Shown here: positions 1 to 9,918 of the stretch, piece by piece
Position numbering within the stretch: position 1 is the stretch's first letter
Layout of the letters: the number at the start of each line of letters is the position of its first letter
Origin: Candidatus Nitrosocosmicus agrestis
GTDB lineage: Archaea; Thermoproteota; Nitrososphaeria; Nitrososphaerales; Nitrososphaeraceae
Length of the DNA: 64,000 nucleotides
Reading direction: 5' to 3'
NCBI RefSeq assembly: GCF_008389435.1
Contig: NZ_VUYS01000016.1
Span: forward strand, 20,366-84,365
The notes under the pieces: model-generated
The model's database searches: none
Seen by the model: the letters and a program-made list of their open reading frames with translations, nothing else
Told to the model about the DNA's origin: nothing
Translations under genes and position numbers: made by a program

Positions 1-155
1 ATAACAGCACTACTACTGCTGCAAACAATAACAGCACTACTACTGCTGCAAACAATAACAGCACTACTACTGCTGCAAACAATAACAGCACTACTACTGC
101 TGCAAACAATAACAGCACTACTACTGCTGCAAACAATAACAGCACTACTACTGCA
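1..155 (+). repeat. 27-bp tandem repeat inside the partial CDS
   Basis: A 27-bp unit encoding NNSTTTAAN begins at 27, 54, 81 and 108, with partial units at 1-26 and 135-155. The copies are essentially identical at DNA level, so the array is young or homogenised and could vary in copy number by slippage while keeping the frame. Confidence 0.9.
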
Positions 156-326
156 AGTACCCCAAAAAAGATTTGGTATACTGAAACTAATCAGTTCGAA
201 CCAGAAACTCTATTAAAGAATGTTTCAAATGGTTCTGTTAATTTTGATAGTAATGGTATTTTAGCTCACCGACCCTCAAACGATACGTTCTTTGTAAACT
301 TCACCCTTAGCAATCAAGTGCAATAA
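1..326 (+). CDS. C-terminal part of a repeat-rich, probably secreted protein (5' end outside window)
   Basis: An open frame enters at the left edge and ends at TAA 324-326. The visible part starts with a nine-residue repeat, NNSTTTAAN, repeated about five times. It is followed by a unique tail of about 56 residues with several N-x-S/T glycosylation-type sequons. The Asn/Thr-rich linker next to a small domain is typical of archaeal surface proteins, but I do not recognise the family and the N-terminus is missing. A secreted role is inference from composition only. Confidence 0.6.
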   Translation, partial: NSTTTAANNNSTTTAANNNSTTTAANNNSTTTAANNNSTTTAANNNSTTTASTPKKIWYTETNQFEPETLLKNVSNGSVNFDSNGILAHRPSNDTFFVNFTLSNQVQ

Positions 327-1382
327 ATACTTTTAGGAAACTCAATCTTTTTCTTTGTTATTTAATTTAGATGCAATTGCATACTTTAGTTACATTAACT
401 ATTCGAGAAATCTATAACTAGAAATATTGTATAATACTATTTTATACACGACAGTCATAAGCAGGGATTCATTATTTTAAATCAATAGAGATTTACTATT
501 AGTGTCATTAGATCCAACACCTAAATTCCTATTGCGATAAAAAATAATGTTTATTGCCACAGGTAGTAAATAATGACAACGATTAGATAGATCTAACGAT
601 ATCACTATCCACTACCATGAAGAGTATTTGACTTTATTTGCATTTGTTTCGGTGTTAGCGTCAAGTCATTTATTAAACAGTCTTTTCATGTTGTGATTTA
701 TAACAATTGTTGTACATTCAACGAATGTAATAATAAAGATTCTTGATCAGGATACATCTATGTTTTGATAATGATACGAAATAACTAATTTCATCATTGT
801 ATAGTTTCTAATTATTGAATTTTTTGTTACTGTTATACTGTTTAGAGAATGACCTATCTAGAGTAGGTGGGCACATTACAAAGTCCATATACAACGAAGG
901 TGACTGACTCTTGGTACTTGTATTTTATTAGCTTCAATTTTTGTATATTTTTCTGATTCTTCAAATACAATATATCTATTGTATGTTTACCATGTTTTGA
1001 CAGATATTGTTAGTTTTAATATTTCAATATATATGACTTTTATTTCGATACCTTCGCGTAGAAAACTGAGAAGTACCTGATTACGATTCGCAATTTTTAG
1101 CTTTGTGTTTCTTGTTGCAATGAAATTCTCGACTTGTTATATTTAAGTAATATTTCAAGGATTTTTTATGTCCCTTGGATTGAAATAGACATTTCGTATA
1201 TACCGCTAACATGTATATTATTTGGTATGTTTAGAGTTTTTAAAAGGAAACTAGAAACAATGACTGAATAATTCTGTAAAAATATTCTCTTATAGACCCT
1301 CCATAACAAAGGTATGTTAATTGGTACATTCGATGAATGAACAAAGTAGGTTTTATACTTAAATGTTCACAACAAATTAACA
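327..1382. other. Intergenic stretch, no gene seen
   Basis: About 1.05 kb of AT-rich sequence with stops in all frames. I saw no tRNA-like structure or recognisable gene remnant. The only functional signal is the TATA box just before the next gene. Confidence 0.6.
1351..1358 (+). promoter_or_regulatory. TATA box for the 1383 gene
   Basis: TTTTATAC is centred about 28 nt upstream of the TTG at 1383. This is the archaeal TATA-to-TSS distance, so a leaderless transcript starting at the TTG is likely. That supports this unusual start codon. Confidence 0.55.
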
Positions 1383-2006
1383 TTGACCAATCGAATTCCT
1401 CGCAATCTGGTCCTTGGTTTAGTGATTATAGTAGTTTTAATGGGAACATCAGTTTTTCAAAATTCATTTGCCCATCAAAGAGCATTGTACTCGATAAATG
1501 GTAAGAACTATCTTATGGAAGTCGAGATGACCAACGAACCAGTTGCTGTGGATGACAAGACTAACATCGAACTTTCAGTTGGTTCACCAAATATGACTAT
1601 TCCCATGGATCCAGAGGCTAATGGTATTGTCCCTATAACTGGGTTAGAGAATTCACTTAAGATGGATATTCAAGCTGGGAATAAAACTCTCACATCTGAC
1701 CTAGAACCTGCCTTTGGGAAATTGGGCGTATATGAGTCTCAGACATTTTATCCAACCATTCCCACATCCTATAGTTTTAGAGTGTATGGCGAAATAAATG
1801 GTACCCAATTTAATGATACTTTTGGATGCAACCCAATCATGGGAGAGGATGCTCCCCCAGACAATTCAACGATCAAGATTTCAAATGAAGTAGAAAGAAA
1901 AGCATTAACTGGTGGATTGGATTGCCCTGCAGACAGAGTTGGATTTCCAGAACCATACATATCTCAATTTGACTTGGCCAAATCTCTAAATGAAAAACGA
2001 CAATAA
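1383..2006 (+). CDS. Secreted protein with predicted mature N-terminal His, paralogue of the 3161 gene
   Basis: A 207-residue protein starting with TTG. A hydrophobic signal peptide (about residues 8-30) ends in SFA, so signal peptidase would leave His31 (HQRALYSING) as the mature N-terminus. The rest looks like a beta-rich domain with N-glycosylation-type sequons and two cysteines (C149, C181) likely to form a disulfide. It is clearly paralogous to the protein at 3161-3775, sharing the HQRAL start and the C-terminal VGFPEPYIS motif. A CopC-type copper protein lies between the two on the opposite strand, so a periplasmic copper role is possible. However, the mature protein has no second histidine, so a complete histidine brace is not visible. 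Family function unknown. Confidence 0.8.
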   Translation: MTNRIPRNLVLGLVIIVVLMGTSVFQNSFAHQRALYSINGKNYLMEVEMTNEPVAVDDKTNIELSVGSPNMTIPMDPEANGIVPITGLENSLKMDIQAGNKTLTSDLEPAFGKLGVYESQTFYPTIPTSYSFRVYGEINGTQFNDTFGCNPIMGEDAPPDNSTIKISNEVERKALTGGLDCPADRVGFPEPYISQFDLAKSLNEKRQ

Positions 2007-2015
2007 TTTTTTTTT
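2007..2015 (+). terminator. Oligo-T terminator
   Basis: Nine consecutive T directly follow the stop codon of the 1383 gene, the usual archaeal intrinsic termination signal. Confidence 0.5.
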
Positions 2016-2202
2016 ACAAGAGATTATAGCAATTTGACATGTCTAAATCACTTAAATAAGATTTGCTAGTTCTTACTGACGCAAACACGCAAACTCACGT
2101 AACAGAAGCAACCAATTTACTTACTGTTTGAATGCCTGATAATAAATTCTCTTTCACAAATTGTAAAAAAATAAAGATCGATTTGATACTATGACTAAAA
2201 AA

Positions 2203-2976
2203 TTATTTCATTATAGGTACCTCAAAATTCTCATTAATGTCATACTGACCTATCCTTTGAACTGTAGTTTTCACTTGCCATTCTCCTTCCTGACTCAAAT
2301 AACTCCCTTGAAGAGAATAATTTCCACTGTGTGTTTTATTCATGGTGTCGCCTATTGGGCCAAGATTCTTTTCGGCATTAGTAAACTGCAAGAAAATGTT
2401 TCTAATGTTTTCAACATCTGTACCGTTTGTGTAATGTACGCCTAAACTAAATGTATTTAGACCTGGCTTAGCTGGATTTACATTAAAGTCAAGGACAACG
2501 TTATCCTGTGTGGTTATATTTTTGGAAAATCCGGAAGCTTGAGTTGTATTTGTTTGAATCCCTTGACTTGAATTCTGTTCTGCCTTGTTATCCTCAATTG
2601 TAAATACATAAGATCCTTTTGTAATATGACCATCGTCTTTGGACAGGACAGCCCAATTTACTGTATATATGCCAGGAACGACCTTTGAACTGTCGAGAGA
2701 TACTATTAATGTTTTATCTGAATCGCCATTCTTCAAATCATTTTTATCTACTCTCTCGTTGTTTTGATCAATTACTTTAATGCTACTTGCCCTTATTTCT
2801 GGTCTTTCTGTGAAAGTGATGGTAACCTTATCTGGCGATGAATCAGAAGATTTGAGGACTTGATTTGGTGTAGGACTATAAGTTGTAGGACTTGCATGGC
2901 CATAAACTGGAATATACGAAATACTCATCCCAACTATATACAGAATTGCAAAAAAGACTACAAAGAGAAATTTCAT
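2203..2976 (-). CDS. CopC-domain copper-binding protein with C-terminal YtkA-like domain
   Basis: A 257-residue secreted protein. The signal peptide covers residues 1-26 and cleavage after VYG leaves His27 as mature N-terminus. A CopC domain follows (about 27-130). The Cu(II) ligands known for CopC, the N-terminal His and a D-x-H motif, are present as His27 and D115-G-H117 in LSKDDGHITKGSYVF. A linker then leads to a second beta domain (about 155-257) resembling the YtkA-like domain at the C-terminus of YcnJ-type copper proteins. The CopD membrane segment that often joins these domains is absent. It probably binds or delivers copper outside the cell, which fits a copper-dependent ammonia oxidiser (inference). 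It lies between two paralogous secreted proteins on the opposite strand. Confidence 0.8.
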   Translation of the reverse strand: MKFLFVVFFAILYIVGMSISYIPVYGHASPTTYSPTPNQVLKSSDSSPDKVTITFTERPEIRASSIKVIDQNNERVDKNDLKNGDSDKTLIVSLDSSKVVPGIYTVNWAVLSKDDGHITKGSYVFTIEDNKAEQNSSQGIQTNTTQASGFSKNITTQDNVVLDFNVNPAKPGLNTFSLGVHYTNGTDVENIRNIFLQFTNAEKNLGPIGDTMNKTHSGNYSLQGSYLSQEGEWQVKTTVQRIGQYDINENFEVPIMK

Positions 2977-3129
2977 CTGTATATATGATTAGGCAACAAA
3001 TTTTATAATCCTTGTTGTACAACCTTCGAAGGTTTTATTAATACCTATGGCACTAGATTTTGTCGCCAAACCTCTAAACCCAAGATGAAATAAAGATATT
3101 AAATTTCTATTCGATTTTTGTACAAAAAA

Positions 3130-3147
3130 CATTATAATGTTATATAT
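3130..3147 (+). promoter_or_regulatory. TATA region that argues for the start at 3161
   Basis: CATTATAATGTTATATAT lies here and overlaps two upstream in-frame ATGs (3137, 3146). Its first TATA-like part is centred about 27 nt before ATG 3161, which favours 3161 as the real leaderless start. Confidence 0.45.
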
Positions 3148-3160
3148 GATAAAATCTGCG

Positions 3161-3775
3161 ATGAATAGTATTCCTTACGTAGTCCTAGGAGTTATCTTGG
3201 CAGTCTCTATGCTAATGACTCCAGTAGTACAAATGTCTTTTGCTCATCAAAGAGCATTATTTGAGATAAATGGTAAAGATTATTTGTTTGTGGTTGGGTC
3301 ACTGAATGAGCCTGCACAAGTTGACGATAAAACAGGTGTTGAATTTAGAGCTATTTGGCCTAATGCTACCGACCCTACTAACTCTAGAGCCAATGGCACT
3401 CAACCAATTACCGGTCTTGAAGACATGTTGAAAGTAGAAATTCTAGCCGGTGACAAGAACATGACATCCAACCTTGAACCCGCATTTGGAGAATTGGGAA
3501 GCTATGAATCCGAGCCATTCTACCCAACTGTTGCAACTACATATGATTATAGAATTTATGGAAACATTAATGGAACTAACTTTGATGTGACATTCTCATG
3601 CTTGCCCTCTGGCGAAGAAGGCCCATCTGACAACTCTACAGTTCAGATTTCTGATAACGTGGTAAGAAAAGCATTATTGGGTGGATTTGGATGCCCTGAA
3701 GACAGAGTTGGATTTCCAGAACCTTATATATCAAATTATCAAATGAGTCAAGAGTTAAACAAGACGGGTAACTGA
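3161..3775 (+). CDS. Secreted protein with predicted mature N-terminal His, paralogue of the 1383 gene
   Basis: A 204-residue protein when started at ATG 3161; upstream in-frame ATGs at 3137 and 3146 lie inside the apparent TATA box. The signal peptide (residues 1-28) ends in MSFA, predicting a mature protein that begins HQRALFEING. The mature domain parallels the 1383 protein throughout: VDDKTG motif, N-x-T sequons, a Cys in a TFSC context, a second Cys in FGCPEDRVGFPEP. As in the paralogue, the N-terminal His is the only histidine. The pair flanks a CopC protein, so a link to extracellular copper is plausible but unproven. The family looks archaeal and uncharacterised. Confidence 0.8.
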   Translation: MNSIPYVVLGVILAVSMLMTPVVQMSFAHQRALFEINGKDYLFVVGSLNEPAQVDDKTGVEFRAIWPNATDPTNSRANGTQPITGLEDMLKVEILAGDKNMTSNLEPAFGELGSYESEPFYPTVATTYDYRIYGNINGTNFDVTFSCLPSGEEGPSDNSTVQISDNVVRKALLGGFGCPEDRVGFPEPYISNYQMSQELNKTGN

Positions 3776-4738
3776 TAGGCTAAATCAAATTGAATTTTTT
3801 TTATGAATAATTCAATTTTTCTTTTTTATAATTTTTTTAGAATACTTGTTTAAATCCTCTTAATATCGTATCTTTGATTCTCATTTTGTTATTAATTTTG
3901 AATAATGTACAACAAATATTATACATTTTTGATATGCAAAATAATTGAGATTTATTGTAGGGATACTCCTTTCCTTATTTGGTTGTACTGTATCCTTGTC
4001 AAATGTCGTCCAGTTATGATATTCACAAAGTCGTCCTACAGGTAAATTATTGTTTGGAGGCATAGTGATACACCATTGTATTATACTCGGTGAGAAAAAA
4101 CCATGTAGTAATAATATAAAACCAGTCTCTTTCAGAGATGGATATGGCCTGCTTAAATACTAATACAAATAATAACTTGGAGATAATCTATTAATACAAA
4201 ATATCCTTTTCGCTGAATTTAATTGGTTGGTTGATTAGTATCTAAGACCTTCTGGCTACTTGTGGTCCCTGGCATAGGACGAGCTTTTGTTTATCAGTAA
4301 GAATTGGCTCAAAAGCGATGAAAAACTACAAAATTCTAGTAAAGGTTTAAATATATTTTATTTTATAGAGCAGAGTATTTTAGCTAATTTTAGCGTCGCT
4401 GGTTGACCTTTTTATATAGTGTAATTTTATCAAGCTTCACATACAAACGGGATATAATGCTCAATAGGTATTCTATTTGATCACTATTTCTATAAAATTT
4501 CCTAATTACTTTTCATACAAGCAATGATAAAAAATCAGACCTACTTTTGACCGAATTTCCACCAAATTAATACTTATTTTGCCGATTGTGCTGATCTAAG
4601 TCAAGAATTGGAAGTAACCTCTACATATATTCAAATTCAAATTCAAATTCAAATTCAAACCTAAAGGTTAATTCATTATCTTTTATTTCCTAATATTTTA
4701 ATGAGCTCAAAATTACTTCATAGTCTAGATACAAAGTA
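3776..4738. other. Intergenic stretch with a hexanucleotide microsatellite
   Basis: No gene recognised. Five perfect copies of ATTCAA lie at 4629-4658. A short open frame on the minus strand at 3881-4063 has no recognisable motif or signal and I do not call it. Confidence 0.5.
3795..3802 (+). terminator. Oligo-T terminator
   Basis: A run of eight T lies about 20 nt after the stop of the 3161 gene, with further T-runs downstream. Confidence 0.4.
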
Positions 4739-6041
4739 TTAGACATTACTTGATACATTCTTCTTGTAAGCACTTTTTAACCATATTGGCGTGATGACGG
4801 TGTTAATGGCAACCATGATAATTATGGATGTATAAATATTCGACAATAACATAATCCGTGATAACTCACTTTGGAACCATCAAACCAACCTTTCCTTTTC
4901 AAATCTTTCCAATACTACTCATTGATTGTGTTTTATTCTTAAAATTTTGAGGGAGGGTATCCTATATCCGGCTATCTTTGTCAATATCACTATTGCTATT
5001 ATTATTGCTGAGATAACTAGGGCCTCAAAATTGATCCTTCACAAATCTACTTGGGCACCAATAACTGCGAAATATAAAGGAGCAAAAATAAATTGTAACC
5101 TTTGAGCATATTCACATACCTGTTTGATTAATCGGCAGATGCTACTGCCATCCCTGCTGCAAATTCACCAACAATGGAAAATAACTTATGTATGACGCTA
5201 TTCCGTCAATATCAATGAAATTGGCTATTGTAATTCCCTCGATATCTTCCTACGAACGCCAAAGCTTCTCTGCGTGAAGAAATATTCATGGAATTATGGA
5301 CCGCAATCAAAAGTAGCACTATAAATAATCCTAGAATTTTTAACAATAGAAATGCTAGGTTGACTGTGTTGGAGATACATCATGGGATAGAATCATAGCA
5401 ACCTCCCCCGATAATATGACCACTGCCAAGATGTTGTCTACTATCACCTCTCTCAGAATAAGCCTCTCTTCCTTTGAATTTATTTTTCCTAATTCTGTTA
5501 AAATTGAATAGAAATTGCTATGTTAGAGGCAGTTAACAAGATTACTACTAGCAGTATTTCAAGTTCATGCCATATAGTGTGAGAATAAAAGTTCACAAAA
5601 AATCACAATATTACACCAAATGCACTAATCGTAAAAGAGGCTACGCCGTCTTAAAGAAAGTCTTTATTGATTGAAAATCTAAATCCATAATAAATAATAT
5701 TATTACAGCAGCAGGTATCTATCCTACATGTTTGATAATTTGAGCCAACATCAATAGTGGTTCGCCATCATAAAGTGGATGTCTCAAGTGCGAAAGGGCA
5801 AAATATAATGCCTGCCTATTACTTGCCCAAAACTACCGTTAGATTAATTCTATGAAAAAGATCTAAAAATTTTGGCACTAAAGAGCAAAATTGAGAGCGA
5901 AACGATAATATGTACAAATTCAGATTTACAGCCATCTCCCACGTGATGTATAATTTTGCGTTTTTTACATAATATATTGGTGTTAGCATGTAAGCCAGAA
6001 AATATTGCTGATTGTATGAAGATAAATTTTAAAGTAGACAT
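4739..6041 (-). pseudogene. Decayed Kef-type (CPA2) cation:proton antiporter
   Basis: Reading the minus strand across shifting frames recovers a CPA2 antiporter in order. First comes an N-terminal helix (HIIVSLSILLFSAKIF near 5880), then a degraded VLGK-x-IAGIIFCPFAL (near 5810). Next is MDLDFQSIKTFFKTA (near 5670), the LTASNIAISI helix and ELGKINSKEERLILREVIVD, NILAVVIL (near 5420-5530). Then GEFAAGMAVAS, FAPLYFAVIGAQVDL and the following TKIAGY helix (near 4970-5170), and finally IYTSIIIMVAINTVITPIW before TAA at 4739. The span (about 430 codons) matches a full-length family member. Several in-frame stops and frameshifts interrupt it, so it is certainly non-functional. An intact copy elsewhere in the genome is possible. 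Confidence 0.8.
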
Positions 6042-6725
6042 TGGTATATCATCCCAAATATAGTAAATCCTAAAGTATTGTCAACAGTTCTTTTAAATTT
6101 TGTATTGCTGAGTATCAGAAGCAATATAGTCTTCCCTGGTTCGATTATTATCTTGTTACAGTTGTATTCAATTTTGTTCCTTCTCAAATTTATATGATAC
6201 ATTAGACAAGGATGAATAAATCGGTAAGTTGGATTAGATGTTAAAAGTGATGTCTAAACTTGGTTGTTTAAATTAGCTTGCTTAAATTCAATACGCGCAC
6301 CAAATAGATAATGCAAAGACTATTTGCAGAACAAAATGGTCGTTGCCGCACCGTTTTATTGCAATGCGATAAAGTACTCGAAATATAAAGTGTATTATTA
6401 TTTTTAGTGAAATGTACAAATATAATAATTTTTTTTGTTGTTTTGCGGGTTAATCCAAATGATATTCCCATCTCATTTTGTGTAAGTTAAAGACCCAATT
6501 GTATCAATATGTTTAAACAAATACAGAAATACATCAAAGAAATTATACAAAACATAAGCACAATTAATATTTATAAAATAATGATAGTGTAGGTTCTAAT
6601 ATGCAGGAATAAAAGATATCGAATAATATATTTTTAATTTCAAATACAATAATGGCACAAGGCTCTTTCAGTTCAGATTGTCTAATTTAGATAATTTTAT
6701 TTAGTGATGCTATCTAAAAAAAGAT
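6042..6725. other. Intergenic stretch, no gene seen
   Basis: AT-rich with no recognisable coding remnant. An open frame at 6268-6471 (minus) has unconvincing composition. AATTTTATTTAG near 6694-6704 is a plausible TATA box about 27 nt upstream of GTG 6726. Confidence 0.45.
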
Positions 6726-7151
6726 GTGGTCAATATCGGATCAATATCATTTGAGGATATTTTCAAAGATGTACTATTTCTTGAGAACATTATGATCTCG
6801 ATACGAAACGATGGTGGAGTAGCAGAATTAAGAATTGATAGAAATACCCCCTTCAGAGTTAATGGTCAATACGCAACCATAGGTGATGAAAAAGGATCGT
6901 GGCATGTACACATCAATACAACTCAAGTTCGGGAAGCAAAGTTTGTTATTGAAGAGAAGGAGAATGGGAACAAAAGTTATAGTCTAAGATTCTTTAACTC
7001 AAATAATTCTCTAGTACTTCGGGTAAATTTTATGAAAATGTATACTTCTGACAACGTTCCAATTCAGGAGAGTTTAATTCAATACAATCGTTTATTTGCA
7101 AAATATGGTGGAAAAGAATTGTTAACACTAACCCCTCCCCAAGTAAGTTAA
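6726..7151 (+). CDS. ChuX/HutX-like haem-utilisation family protein (tentative)
   Basis: A 141-residue soluble protein without signal peptide. The start is GTG 6726, supported by a TATA-like sequence about 27 nt upstream; an internal ATG at 6792 would give 119 residues. The centre reads GSWHVHINTTQVREAKFVIE, followed by a strand pair and SYSLRFFNSNNSLVLRVNF. This order resembles the HemS/ChuX fold, where a G-x-W-x-V-x-(I/L) strand precedes an A-x-(F/W)-V strand and an L-(R/E)-x-F-x-x-x-G segment. In that family the domain binds haem and may help in haem handling. The match is by eye and haem ligands cannot be assigned. It runs convergently toward the conserved protein at 7188. Confidence 0.5.
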   Translation: MVNIGSISFEDIFKDVLFLENIMISIRNDGGVAELRIDRNTPFRVNGQYATIGDEKGSWHVHINTTQVREAKFVIEEKENGNKSYSLRFFNSNNSLVLRVNFMKMYTSDNVPIQESLIQYNRLFAKYGGKELLTLTPPQVS

Positions 7152-7187
7152 TTATTATTAGTTTTTTTTTGATTGCTTCAAGGGTCA

Positions 7188-8222
7188 TCACTTGATGATC
7201 TCAGGAGCAAATTTCATTGCCCAACTCTTTAAAATTGGAAAATTAATAGCGTTCAATTTTTCCAATACCTCTAGTCCTCTCTTACGATACATACTTTCAT
7301 AACCATTATCACAAACTATTTGAGCCAAGATAATTCTGATAATGTCTTGTTTGGAGAGTTTATCATACATATTTACTATTGAAGCGATATCATCTTTTCT
7401 AAGTAAGTCAGTAAGCATGTTCTTAAAAGTAATTTTCTCCTCAAAACCAATCTTATCTCCATATTTTTTTAAGAGTTGTTGAAAATCATCTTTCTCGAAT
7501 CCAAGCCATTCTTTGTAATTTCCATTACCATCGATTGCTCCTCCAATTGGATCCACTTGTATTTGAGAACTAAGTTCTTCGTTAATCGGATTAGGAAAGA
7601 TAATTTTTCCTAAAATTATGTCAGGTAGTAGATGGGTATGGGGACCATCAACTTCATCTTTATTTGGGGCAATTTTTTGTTTAACTAGTATTGAAGCAAA
7701 TTTTGAATCAAATAAACGATATGGTGAATACTCTACAATTACTTCCAAAAATTTAGGGTCGTCAATGATACTCTGTCCTTCCTTTTGTTTCAAATGGTAT
7801 TGGAGATCATCGTTATTTACGATAATTTTAGCTTGAAAATCACGATATCCAATTCCGAGATCCCAAATGATGCCACTGATGTTGTTTTTTTTATACTCTC
7901 CTATCTGCGTCAATGTGTTTCTCACCGGTAGTTCTGATTCTTTTTTAGGCACGCAAAGATAAATGTTCTGAGACCAAGGCGAACATTTGTAGCTTGCATT
8001 TTCTGTTACTACTGCAATTAATGAGTCACTCATTTTAACTTCTAAAATTCCTCTTTCTGTGATTGCGATCAAAGTCTTGGTGTCGTGATCAAACACGCGT
8101 TGAGTAAGTTCACCTGGTATAACAGAAAACTCGGCAACAGCACCATTTCTAACTATCGCCCAACTCGATCGCCTGTCTGTGGAGGCATTTTGTAATAGCT
8201 GCTTAAGGTAGGTATCAATCAC
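7188..8222 (-). CDS. Conserved hypothetical protein, DUF6925-like
   Basis: A 344-residue soluble protein. Early motif SSWAIVRNGAVAEFSV (about residues 19-34) and central GPHTHLLPDIILG (about 196-208) look like signature positions of a family I recall mainly from proteobacteria (DUF6925); I am unsure of that name. The C-terminal third is helical. No catalytic motif is recognised, though the His-x-His in PHTHLL is a candidate metal or active-site element. It converges with the ChuX-like gene, with 36 bp between the ends. Confidence 0.7.
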   Translation of the reverse strand: MIDTYLKQLLQNASTDRRSSWAIVRNGAVAEFSVIPGELTQRVFDHDTKTLIAITERGILEVKMSDSLIAVVTENASYKCSPWSQNIYLCVPKKESELPVRNTLTQIGEYKKNNISGIIWDLGIGYRDFQAKIIVNNDDLQYHLKQKEGQSIIDDPKFLEVIVEYSPYRLFDSKFASILVKQKIAPNKDEVDGPHTHLLPDIILGKIIFPNPINEELSSQIQVDPIGGAIDGNGNYKEWLGFEKDDFQQLLKKYGDKIGFEEKITFKNMLTDLLRKDDIASIVNMYDKLSKQDIIRIILAQIVCDNGYESMYRKRGLEVLEKLNAINFPILKSWAMKFAPEIIK

Positions 8223-8640
8223 AATGTATCATAAATTACTAGACCTAAAAATGGATCTATCGAAATTGGTCTATTATTTCATGGATAAAGTATAACGTAC
8301 ATAATCATCATGTGCGCCGAATTAGTAAGCCGTAATTTTAATTCAAGACAAATCAAAGAAGGCCATGAATTAGGCATAAAAGATGATTAGATCAAAAAAA
8401 AATAACATTCAAATCGTGATAAAAAATTGTATCGAATCTCTGAATCCCATTATTTCATGCATCAGAAAGATTCAGTCAAGTGTTTTTAGTGATATATCGA
8501 AGTGGTTGATTTGTTTACCTTGTGTCCGTAAAGACAACTTTCATACTATTTGCATCTTTAACTTAATTAAAGGAACTAGAAATATTAGCAAATCATCCTA
8601 ACTACTCAAACTTGCGTATTGGTATGTTTGGAGGTATTAT
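8223..8640. other. Intergenic stretch between divergent-looking units
   Basis: No gene I can support. A 72-codon open frame at 8383-8601 (plus) has no recognisable features and is probably chance. Confidence 0.4.
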
Positions 8641-9321
8641 TTAGTATGAATTATTTAATGCAATTTTCGAATCTATTTCTTTATGGTCCACGTGATTTTG
8701 TAGTGTATATAACGCTGCTGCTTTTGAGGCCAGCTCAGCTATTATATAACTTGAATTATCGCTTGCGATTATTATGACATCATCATTAATTGGATTTAAC
8801 TTGTCTTTTAGAATCCTTTCGACATTTTTCTCATACTTTAGAGCGTTATAACTCGAACCTGGAATCAAAAATTTTCCATCCTTAAAAATTAATGTTGTGG
8901 CTCCTTGAGCCCCCATTTTGATGGCTGCATCTCTTTGTTCAACGCCTTGCTTAATTGCGAATTTTAAATGTCTTAATAATATTGCGTAATTAAACTCAGA
9001 TACAGAAATATTACTTTTAGGTATCTTTGATTCAGAGCAAATATATTTAGACATTTCTTCAAAAATCTTTCTACCTCGATCCGACATGGTTGTCCCCTTG
9101 TTTGTAGTAATAATCATTTTCTCCATTTTTAGGTGCTTAATCAAGGTCTTTATTGAACCCTCGCCAAGTTCTAATTCTTCAATTAACAAATGTCTGCTTA
9201 CAAAACCTTCTCGATTTATTAGTTGCAAGGCTTTAAACACATGAGCCGAACCAAAAGATAATGCTCTACTAGGTGCATATCTACTCGAAATGGAATTAAG
9301 AGTATTTATCACCAGATGCAC
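8641..9321 (-). CDS. DUF4443 winged-helix transcription regulator
   Basis: A 226-residue cytoplasmic protein. The N-terminal winged helix (about residues 20-95) contains SFGSAHVFKALQLI, a recognition-helix region LGEGSIKTLIKHL, and a wing ending in LTERG-like MSDRGRKIF. The C-terminal DUF4443 domain carries the family motif GVEQRDAAIKMGAQGATTLI followed by a DGKFLIPG loop. DUF4443 proteins are archaeal, and this domain probably senses a small ligand. It is transcribed away from cbtB with about 600 bp between, so direct control of cobalt uptake is possible but unproven. Confidence 0.8.
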   Translation of the reverse strand: MHLVINTLNSISSRYAPSRALSFGSAHVFKALQLINREGFVSRHLLIEELELGEGSIKTLIKHLKMEKMIITTNKGTTMSDRGRKIFEEMSKYICSESKIPKSNISVSEFNYAILLRHLKFAIKQGVEQRDAAIKMGAQGATTLIFKDGKFLIPGSSYNALKYEKNVERILKDKLNPINDDVIIIASDNSSYIIAELASKAAALYTLQNHVDHKEIDSKIALNNSY

Positions 9322-9918
9322 ATCTGTATAACAAGTAATACCGCAAGATTAATGTTATCTTTTACATACCTATTCCGATTGTAATTGAAGATTGGACACA
9401 CAAAAATCTGTTATTTTGAACAAAGCCTCAACCTACTCTTCCCTGCAATCCAATTCGTGATAGAAATAAATAGACTGTAAGCAAGTCTTTTAAAATAATT
9501 GCTTCATTAAATCTTACGTTAAACCTTATAACAAATTAAATGAAATTGACAAAAGAATATGACAGGTGTTTTAATGGATTTATCAACACCATTTTGTTCT
9601 CAAAGCAATCAATAACTAATTTCAAAGACAACGCCTTTAATTAGCAAACAGCCTATGCTATAAGTTGAATGCGTTCTCATTATTCTATAGTTTAAATTAG
9701 AAATGCTGGATGGTTTATCCAATAATTAACCATTGTTTCATATTATTACCATTAAACAGATCAAATTGTTTAGATTTACGTTTAAATTTTCGCACCAAAT
9801 TCTATATCTTGCAAAACTTTTACCTAAAGATCAAGAATCTATAAATTTGATATTCAAAGTTTATTTGTTGGATAAACAATACAATAATTTATATAGTTCT
9901 GTAGTCATCTAGGTTGTT
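9322..9918. other. Intergenic region upstream of cbtB
   Basis: About 600 bp without a gene. I looked for a cobalamin riboswitch (B12 box) and saw none. Confidence 0.5.
9888..9896 (+). promoter_or_regulatory. TATA box of cbtBA
   Basis: TTTATATAG is centred about 27 nt upstream of ATG 9919, consistent with a leaderless cbtB transcript. Confidence 0.6.

Noticed and set aside
1-155. Regular repeats that might suggest a CRISPR array (also 31435-31554)
   Set aside because: The units are contiguous with no unique spacers and stay in a coding frame; they are protein-coding tandem repeats.
1383-3775. Complete copper histidine brace in the two HQRAL proteins
   Set aside because: The mature proteins contain no second histidine, so only the N-terminal part of such a site could exist.
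6268-6471. 67-codon open frame on the minus strand
   Set aside because: Composition and lack of any motif or promoter suggest chance.
8383-8601. 72-codon open frame on the plus strand
   Set aside because: Lys/Ile/Ser-rich, no motif, no promoter or ribosome site.
9322-9918. Cobalamin riboswitch upstream of cbtBA
   Set aside because: No B12-box-like sequence was found and the TATA position implies a leaderless transcript.
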